From the NCBI GenBank assembly GCA_002451555.1, contig DKCU01000027.1, forward strand, positions 1-12,288: a stretch of 12,288 bases of DNA, given 5' to 3'. Positions 7,701 to 12,288 of the stretch are shown piece after piece (the first letter of the stretch is position 1; each line of letters opens with the position of its first letter). The DNA is from Candidatus Segatella albertsiae (GTDB taxonomy: Bacteria > Bacteroidota > Bacteroidia > Bacteroidales > Bacteroidaceae). A program made the translations under genes and the position numbers. The notes below the pieces were generated by a model, which did not search any database, was not told the origin of the DNA, and saw only the letters and a list, made by a program, of their open reading frames with translations.

Positions 7701-7804
7701 CCCAACCTTGCTTGGTGCTTGTTCGTCCCAACCTTGCTTGGTGCTTGTTCGCCCCAACCTTGCTTGGTGCTTGTTCGCCCCAACCTTGCTTGGTGCTTGT
7801 TGGG
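7701..7804. repeat. Four tandem 26 bp repeats
   Basis: Units at 7701-7726, 7727-7752, 7753-7778 and 7779-7804 each start CCCAACCTTGCTTGGTGCTT. They differ only in their last few bases. The array abuts hairpin A' of the compound palindrome. The last unit ends in TTGTTGGG, a module shared with the window-start array. Near identity suggests recent amplification or copy-number variation. Confidence 0.9.
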
Positions 7805-7965
7805 TTATGTCTTCCCTTCAGCTTGCCAATTTGCTATCCAATACGTTTCTATCGTTTAGGTGGAATTTATCCCACTTTTCCGATGATTTTTCGTATTATA
7901 GTTTAAATTTCACTGCAAATTTATAAAAAATAGGGAAAAACCTACCATTATTTAGGGTTTTTCTT
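7805..7965. other. AT-rich intergenic stretch with a bulged hairpin
   Basis: No coding region is convincing here. GAAAAACCTA (7935-7944) can pair with TAGGGTTTTTC (7953-7963) with one bulged G and an 8 nt loop. The hairpin sits immediately upstream of the first TAATTTTG box, so it could be an operator-like site, but this is inference. The part at 7805-7825 (TTATGTCTTCCC...) resembles the tail of the window-start repeat. Confidence 0.4.
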
Positions 7966-7996
7966 TAATTTTGCATAAGAATAAGCAATAATTTTG
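7966..7996 (+). promoter_or_regulatory. Two tandem TAATTTTG boxes, promoter of the Trp/Tyr-rich protein gene
   Basis: TAATTTTG occurs at 7966-7973 and 7989-7996; both match the Bacteroidota -7 box TAnnTTTG and are followed by GCAT. The upstream copy might also supply a -33-like TTTG (7970-7973) for the second, though 15 bp is shorter than the usual spacing of about 19-21. Transcription from the second box would start near 8003, giving a leader of about 140 nt before the ATG at 8142. Confidence 0.55.
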
Positions 7997-8030
7997 CATC
8001 AAGTTAATTATAGATATAGGAAATGCAGCG

Positions 8031-8126
8031 AATGAAGCAAGAATGATTGCAGCAAAAATTGCAAGAATGATTGCATCAAATGAAGCATCAACTATAGCAA
8101 TGAATGAGGCAAGAACAATAGAAATA
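8031..8126 (+). repeat. Degenerate 24 bp-period tandem repeat in the leader, in frame with the next gene
   Basis: Four 24 bp units start at 8031, 8055, 8079 and 8103. GCAAGAATGATTGCA is exact at 8037-8051 and 8061-8075, and AATGAAGCA or AATGAGGCA recurs at 8031, 8079 and 8103. The frame of the downstream gene is open through it from about 7992 and would encode an eight-residue repeat: NEARMIAA, KIARMIAS, NEASTIAM, NEARTIEI. Codons are A-rich (GCA, AGA, ATA), unlike the gene proper. Translation is possible from ATG at 8043, but the signal peptide and ribosome binding site favour a start at 8142, making this untranslated leader. Confidence 0.7.
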
Positions 8127-8141
8127 AAAAAGGAGCAAGAT

Positions 8142-9143
8142 ATGAAGAAATTAACTCTTTTAGCAGTCCTTTTGGCAGCTATGCCACTCTCGTCGATGGC
8201 ACAGGACGATGACCTCTATTTCAATCCGAAAGAGGAGGCCAAGAAGGAAGCTGCCCTTCGTGAGCAGAGAATCAAGGAATATGCTCTGCAGCGTGCTCGT
8301 CGTGACAGTATCTATGCCCGCTATTGGTCGGGCAGTCCACGCTCTGTCGATGAGTACAACCGCAACGGCAGGATATTGAGCCATTACCAGGGCATCTCCA
8401 CCGACTCCCTGGGCAACGACATCATCTCCTTCCAACTGGACAATGGCGTGCGCCCTGACTCCATCTACGACGATGCCGCCTTCGCCCAGAAATACATCAA
8501 CCAAGACGAGGACTTCGAATACACCCGCGACCTGAGCCGTTGGGATGGTTACTACAACCCTTGGTTCTACGATTACTATGGCGTAGGTCCTTGGTTCTGG
8601 CGCAGCGGCTACTGGGGTTGGAGAAATCCTTGGAGATATGGCTACTATGCCGGTTGGTACGACCCTTGGTTTGATCCGTTCTATGATCCTTGGTACTATG
8701 GTTACGCAGGATGGTATGGCGGTTGGTACGACCCTTGGTACTATGGATGGGGCGGATATTACAGCCCTTGGTACTGGGGCGGTCCGATGGTCGGGCACGT
8801 GAGCTATGGTGGCAATCCTCGTGGCTTTGCGGGCAATCGCTCTTGGAGCGGTCCTGGTAGCTCCAATGGCAAGTATGGTTCCAGAGGCGACACTGGTTCA
8901 TATACCTATCGCAGCAACAGTAACCGCAGCTTCGGCAACCGCAGTAATAGCAACGTGAGATACGACAATTCTTCTACTCGTTCTAGCAACATGAACAATT
9001 CCTCTAGTAGCTTTGGCGGCTTCGGCAACCGTGGCGGAGGATTCAGCGGCGGAGGTAGCTTCGGAGGCGGTCATTCTGGTGGCGGTAGCTTCGGTGGAGG
9101 CGGTGGTCGCTCAGGCGGTGGCAGCTTCGGAGGAAGGAGATGA
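8142..9143 (+). CDS. Secreted Trp/Tyr/Pro-rich and Gly/Ser-rich low-complexity protein, function unknown
   Basis: 333 aa from ATG 8142. This start is preferred because AGGAG lies six bases upstream and the protein then begins with a standard signal peptide (1-20, cleavage SMA-QDDD). A longer in-frame version starts at 8043 and would add 33 residues. After the signal comes a charged, helical segment (about 25-60), then an acidic region to about 130. Residues 134-213 are extremely rich in W, Y, P, G and D, with repeats of the type WYDPW and PWYYG. The tail, about 220-333, is a Ser/Asn/Arg/Gly region ending in GGGSFGGG-type repeats. I recognise no catalytic domain. It may be an exported surface or matrix protein, or an aggregation-prone protein; this is inference. 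An outer-membrane barrel gene follows 99 bp downstream on the same strand. Confidence 0.85.
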   Translation: MKKLTLLAVLLAAMPLSSMAQDDDLYFNPKEEAKKEAALREQRIKEYALQRARRDSIYARYWSGSPRSVDEYNRNGRILSHYQGISTDSLGNDIISFQLDNGVRPDSIYDDAAFAQKYINQDEDFEYTRDLSRWDGYYNPWFYDYYGVGPWFWRSGYWGWRNPWRYGYYAGWYDPWFDPFYDPWYYGYAGWYGGWYDPWYYGWGGYYSPWYWGGPMVGHVSYGGNPRGFAGNRSWSGPGSSNGKYGSRGDTGSYTYRSNSNRSFGNRSNSNVRYDNSSTRSSNMNNSSSSFGGFGNRGGGFSGGGSFGGGHSGGGSFGGGGGRSGGGSFGGRR

Positions 9144-9242
9144 TGATTATCTGCTCTCGAAGGATGGCAACTTCTCGAAGGATGCTCATCTCTTAGGCAA
9201 TTAGAGAAATAACCTCACATTAGATTTTAAATAGACAGAAAA

Positions 9243-10811
9243 ATGAAGAATTCTAAATACTTTTTGCTGGCAGCCTTGGGACTCATGGCAGTTCCAGCTC
9301 TGGCACAGGAAACTTATCAAGATACCAAGTTGGCTGAGAACAGCCTCAACGGTACGGCACGCTACGTCGGCATGGGTGGTGCGATGGAAGCCTTGGGTGC
9401 GGATATCTCCACCATCGGCAGCAACCCTGCAGGTATCGGTCTCTTCAAGAAGAGCCAGTTGAGTTTGTCGGCTGGTGTCGTCGCTCAGACCGATGCTGAA
9501 AACCACGTCGATTTCGATGGCGACGGCATCAACTTCAAGGGCGATAAGTCGCACGTCAGTTTCGACCAGATGGGTATCGTGTGGTCGATGGGTCGTGGCA
9601 AGTCCTCTTACCTCAACCTTGCCTTCAATTACCACAAGAGTGCTGATTTCGGTCAGATTCTCACCGCAGCCAACTATCTCCAGGGGGCTTCCCAGAGCAA
9701 GTTGACTTCCCGCAAGTACGACTTTGCGAAGAATCAAAGCAAGGACTATGCCGAGATGATTTGGACCGGTGTCGATGCCAACTATGAAAACTTGATGGCG
9801 AAGGATGAAACTACCAACAGCATGAATTGGTATGACGGCAAGTCCTTCCTCTTCGGTCAGTACCAGCATGGCTACATCGGTCAGTACGACTTCAACATCA
9901 GCGGTGCCATCAACAACCGTGTGTGGCTCGGTGTCACCATCGGCATCCATGATGTCAACTATCACAGCAACTCTTACTACACCGAGAACCTAACGGGTGA
10001 TGGCAACCCTACTTCCGAAGCTTGGGAGGAACTCAAGATAGAAGGTACGGGATTCGACGTGAAGGCAGGTGTCATCTTCCGCCCTGTCGAAGACTCACCT
10101 TTTAGAATCGGTGCCTACGTCAACTCGCCTGTATATTACGACTTGGAGCTGAATGGTGCGGCCGACTTGACGCTGAAGGATGGTCAGAACCAAGGTGACA
10201 AAGGCAATACGGCCTATTACGACTTCCGCCTGAACACCCCTTGGAAGGTGGGCGTGAGCTTGGGTCACACCGTGGGTAACTACCTCGCCCTGGGTGCTAC
10301 CTACGAATATGCTTGGTACAATCACATGGACAACCGCATCAAGGATGGTGGTTACTATGATTATGATGGGTATTACGAGACCAGCAGCAGCGACGATGCG
10401 ATGAACGACAACACGCAAGAGATGTTGAAGGGTGTGAGCACGCTGAAGCTCGGTTTGGAGTACAAGCCAATGCCTATGTTGGCACTCCGCCTGGGTTACA
10501 ACTACGTTTCTCCTATGTTCAAGGAGGATGGCTATCGCGACCAGACTGTCGCTTCGCCAGGTACGGCTTACGCCACTTCCAGCAACTACACCAACTGGAA
10601 GGCTACCAACCGCATCACAGCCGGTGTCGGCTTCAACTACCAGAAGTGGTCTTTCGACGTGGCTTATCAGTACAGTGCCCAGAAGGGTGACTTCTATCCA
10701 TTCATGAGCTACTATGACAATAGCGACAGCCAATATGACTGTGCCGCTCCTGTCACAGAGGTGAAGAACAATCGTCATCAAGTGCTCGCCACCTTGTCAT
10801 ATAAGTTCTAG
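9243..10811 (+). CDS. OmpP1/FadL/TodX-family outer-membrane transport protein
   Basis: 522 aa outer-membrane beta-barrel with a signal peptide at 1-21 (cleavage ALA-QETY). The mature N-terminus carries RYVGMGGAMEALGADIS and GSNPAGIGLF at about 40-68, the pattern of the FadL plug region (the NPA element near the start). The rest alternates polar and aromatic strands and ends in ...ATLSYKF, with the terminal Phe expected of barrel proteins recognised by the BAM complex. FadL relatives carry long-chain fatty acids or other hydrophobic compounds across the outer membrane; in Bacteroidota they are often loosely named hemin receptors. The real ligand cannot be read from the sequence. The gene follows the Trp/Tyr-rich protein gene by 99 bp with no intervening terminator and is followed by a hairpin terminator. 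Confidence 0.88.
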   Translation: MKNSKYFLLAALGLMAVPALAQETYQDTKLAENSLNGTARYVGMGGAMEALGADISTIGSNPAGIGLFKKSQLSLSAGVVAQTDAENHVDFDGDGINFKGDKSHVSFDQMGIVWSMGRGKSSYLNLAFNYHKSADFGQILTAANYLQGASQSKLTSRKYDFAKNQSKDYAEMIWTGVDANYENLMAKDETTNSMNWYDGKSFLFGQYQHGYIGQYDFNISGAINNRVWLGVTIGIHDVNYHSNSYYTENLTGDGNPTSEAWEELKIEGTGFDVKAGVIFRPVEDSPFRIGAYVNSPVYYDLELNGAADLTLKDGQNQGDKGNTAYYDFRLNTPWKVGVSLGHTVGNYLALGATYEYAWYNHMDNRIKDGGYYDYDGYYETSSSDDAMNDNTQEMLKGVSTLKLGLEYKPMPMLALRLGYNYVSPMFKEDGYRDQTVASPGTAYATSSNYTNWKATNRITAGVGFNYQKWSFDVAYQYSAQKGDFYPFMSYYDNSDSQYDCAAPVTEVKNNRHQVLATLSYKF

Positions 10812-10884
10812 TTTGGTAAAGGTGATGAGCATTCTTCGAAGGAAACATCCCTCTATATGATGTAATATATTTATTATCAAGCAG

Positions 10885-10920
10885 TAAGCCGCTATTGCAT
10901 TTCACGACAGTAGCGGCTTA
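10885..10920 (+). terminator. Hairpin terminator after the OmpP1/FadL gene
   Basis: TAAGCCGCTA (10885-10894) pairs perfectly with TAGCGGCTTA (10911-10920) around a 16 nt loop, starting 74 bp after the stop codon. The following TTCATTG is only a weak T-tract, so termination may be partial. Confidence 0.65.
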
Positions 10921-10996
10921 TTCATTGTAGAGTGGGGATGAGCTATGCCTTTAAAATAGGAGAATGATATTTTTTTTGAAAAAAAACAAGAAAACA

Positions 10997-11028
10997 TTTG
11001 GTTGATTCAAAAAAAAGCATTAACTTTG
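10997..11028 (+). promoter_or_regulatory. Near-consensus Bacteroidota promoter of the fecCD-type gene
   Basis: TTTG at 10997-11000 is followed, after 20 bp, by TAACTTTG at 11021-11028. This fits the Bacteroidota -33/-7 arrangement (TTTG, about 20 bp, TAnnTTTG). The expected start is near 11035, leaving a leader of about 110 nt before the ATG at 11147. A T8-G-A8 stretch lies just upstream, at about 10970-10987. Confidence 0.72.
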
Positions 11029-11085
11029 CAAGCAATAAAATATTAGTTTTTTTAGTGGTTAATTTAGTTTTAGTAAATTATTTAT

Positions 11086-11120
11086 AATAGGATTTGTTGG
11101 GAAACAAGTCCTATTTTTTT
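11086..11120 (+). terminator. Intrinsic terminator inside the fecCD leader (possible attenuator)
   Basis: AATAGGATTTGTT (11086-11098) pairs with AACAAGTCCTATT (11103-11115) through 13 pairs, one of them a T-G wobble, closing a GGGA tetraloop. The T-run is 11114-11120, then G and five more Ts. It lies between the promoter at 10997-11028 and the start codon at 11147, so transcripts would have to pass it to reach the gene. Confidence 0.75.
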
Positions 11121-11146
11121 GTTTTTATGAAACAAGTAGAAAAGAT

Positions 11147-12175
11147 ATGATGAGAAAAAGTATATTCTTGGGTATCATGTTGGTGGTGGGAATCTGCATC
11201 TTGCTGGTGACCAACCTGTCCTTCGGCAGCGTTTCCATTCCTTTCCATGAGGTTCTTGCCATCCTGTTCGGACATCAGGAAATGGCAGGAAATGCTTCAT
11301 GGACTTATATTGTGATGGAATCCAGACTGCCACAAGCTCTCACCGCCATCCTTGCAGGTGCGTCGCTCTCAGTAAGCGGACTGCTCATGCAGACCACCTT
11401 CCACAATCCCCTTGCAGGACCAGATGTCTTTGGCATCAGCAGTGGGGCGAGTCTTGCCGTGGCACTCGTCATGCTCGCCTTTGGAGGCAACCTGAGCCTG
11501 GGAAGCTATAGTTTCAGTGGCTTCATCGCCATTCTCCTGGCTGCTTTCTTGGGAGCGATGCTTATTACATTGGTTATCTCATTGATATCCAATTGGATAA
11601 AAAATAATGTGGTGCTCTTGATAGTCGGGATGATGGTAGGATATTTAGCGAGTAGCGCCATCTCGCTACTCAATTTCTTCTCGGTGGCAGAGGGCGTGAA
11701 GTCGTATATGGTTTGGGGAATGGGAAGCTTTGGCAATGTCACCAGGGACGAACTGGGTGTTTTCTCATGTATGTCTTTGGTGTGCTTGATGGCTTCCTTC
11801 CTGTTTGTCAAGCCGTTGAACGGATTGCTTCTGGGTGACTTGTACGCCATGAATATAGGATTCTCTGTCAAAAGAGTAAGGCTTGGGCTCTTGATATTGA
11901 CGGGATTGCAAACTGCTATCGTCACTGCATTTTGCGGTCCGATAGCATTCTTGGGACTGATTACGCCGCACGTCGTGCGACTGATGGTGGCGACAGACAA
12001 TCATCGTCCGTTACTTCCCCTCACCATGCTCATGGGGGCGTTCATCGCCTTGCTCTGCAATCAGATATGCTGTCTGCCAGGCTATAACGGCATTTTGCCG
12101 CTCAATGCAGTGACCCCTCTTTTGGGTGCTCCAATCATCATCTATGTTTTGCTGAATAGGCATCGAACATTATAA
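11147..12175 (+). CDS. FecCD-family ABC transporter permease (iron-chelate, heme or cobalamin uptake)
   Basis: 342 aa polytopic inner-membrane protein of normal length for FecCD/BtuC permeases, with about nine or ten hydrophobic segments. Family landmarks are RLPQALTAILAGASLSVSGL at 60-79, the HNPLAGPDVFGISSGA block at 86-101, GPIAFLGLITPHVVRL at 264-279 (the segment that contacts the ATPase) and the C-terminal LPLNAVTPLLGAPIIIYVLL at 317-336. The family imports siderophores, heme or vitamin B12 with a periplasmic binding protein and a FecE/BtuD-type ATPase. No binding protein is adjacent upstream and no ATPase begins within the remaining 113 bp, so partners must lie beyond the window or elsewhere. 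Start is ATG 11147 or 11150. The substrate is undetermined. Confidence 0.93.
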   Translation: MMRKSIFLGIMLVVGICILLVTNLSFGSVSIPFHEVLAILFGHQEMAGNASWTYIVMESRLPQALTAILAGASLSVSGLLMQTTFHNPLAGPDVFGISSGASLAVALVMLAFGGNLSLGSYSFSGFIAILLAAFLGAMLITLVISLISNWIKNNVVLLIVGMMVGYLASSAISLLNFFSVAEGVKSYMVWGMGSFGNVTRDELGVFSCMSLVCLMASFLFVKPLNGLLLGDLYAMNIGFSVKRVRLGLLILTGLQTAIVTAFCGPIAFLGLITPHVVRLMVATDNHRPLLPLTMLMGAFIALLCNQICCLPGYNGILPLNAVTPLLGAPIIIYVLLNRHRTL

Positions 12176-12192
12176 ATCATATTATAAATCAT
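12169..12192 (+). repeat. Perfect 12 bp tandem duplication across the fecCD stop codon
   Basis: ATTATAAATCAT occurs twice back to back (12169-12180, 12181-12192). The first copy contains the last bases of the Leu codon and the TAA stop. The second copy is downstream and non-coding. Confidence 0.85.
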
Positions 12193-12254
12193 AGAAAACC
12201 AAGTTCTATGGAACAAAAAGCCAACGAGGGGGTGGCATAAGTCATATCCAATGC

Positions 12255-12288
12255 GCCCTGAAAGGGCAAAAGCAACTTGTTATCAATG
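12255..12288. repeat. GCCCTGAAAGGGC palindromic repeat at the window edge
   Basis: GCCCTGAAAGGGC (12255-12267) is identical to hairpin A at 7508-7520. The AAAAGCA that follows matches the inner arm at 7588-7594. The sequence then reads TTGTTATCA, which also occurs near 7478. It is probably the beginning of another compound element that continues past the window. Confidence 0.75.

Noticed and set aside
7507..7804. CRISPR array
   Set aside because: Repeats are directly adjacent without unique spacers, and no cas genes are present.
7492..7926. Open frames of 80-144 codons through the repeat block
   Set aside because: They consist of translated palindromes and 26 bp repeats, with repeated peptides in several frames and no ribosome site or conserved domain.
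9013..9204. Alternate frame in the Gly-rich tail that continues to encode SKDGNFSKDAHLLGN past the stop at 9143
   Set aside because: I considered a frameshifted C-terminus, but the alternate frame through the Gly-rich region is Ala/Val-rich and odd, and the extension derives from a 12 bp direct repeat (TCTCGAAGGATG at 9155 and 9173). Chance is the simpler explanation.
11035..11085. Known riboswitch (cobalamin or preQ1) before fecCD
   Set aside because: The leader is too short and AT-rich and lacks the conserved boxes of those classes; only the terminator hairpin is supported.
12208..12240. Short frame MEQKANEGVA after fecCD
   Set aside because: Only ten codons, no clear ribosome site and no recognisable peptide; it could be a remnant or chance.

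Overview
This window looks like a chromosomal segment of a Bacteroidota bacterium, most probably Prevotellaceae (Prevotella/Segatella type). Supporting signs are the Bacteroidota-style promoters (TTTG ... TAnnTTTG), few clear Shine-Dalgarno sites, a long pyrophosphate-dependent phosphofructokinase, an OmpP1/FadL-type barrel typical of the group, and GC-rich palindromic intergenic repeats with a GCCCTGAAAGGGC core. The genus is an inference from gene content, not from a marker gene.

Layout. Positions 1-90 hold decayed tandem repeats. On the minus strand, 3653 down to 91, lie a small conserved-type hypothetical protein, a PlsC-like acyltransferase, and, 19 bp after it, a large secreted Amidase_3-type cell-wall hydrolase. 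A 204 bp divergent intergenic region then drives pfp (plus strand, 3858-5507), which ends in a clear intrinsic terminator. A membrane-anchored GH25 muramidase starts only six bases after that terminator's T-run. prmA (ribosomal protein L11 methyltransferase) converges on it from the minus strand. The 695 bp between prmA and the next gene contains a nearly symmetrical compound palindrome of about 194 bp, four 26 bp tandem repeats, an AT-rich promoter region, and a 24 bp-period repeat that stays in frame with the downstream gene. Next come a secreted Trp/Tyr/Gly-rich protein of unknown function and an OmpP1/FadL-like outer-membrane barrel. Last is a FecCD-type ABC permease behind a near-consensus promoter and a leader containing an intrinsic-terminator hairpin. 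The window ends in another copy of the GCCCTGAAAGGGC repeat.

How the genes fit together. Most of the content concerns the cell envelope: phospholipid acylation, peptidoglycan cleavage by two unrelated hydrolases (amidase and GH25), a secreted aromatic/glycine-rich protein, an outer-membrane channel and an inner-membrane metal-chelate permease. pfp and prmA are housekeeping genes. I see no phage, CRISPR, toxin-antitoxin or defence system.

The most interesting signals are non-coding: the covarying compound repeat (7507-7700), the terminator inside the fecCD leader (11086-11120), the 24 bp in-frame repeat before the Trp/Tyr-rich protein (8031-8126), and the terminator/start-codon arrangement between pfp and the GH25 gene.
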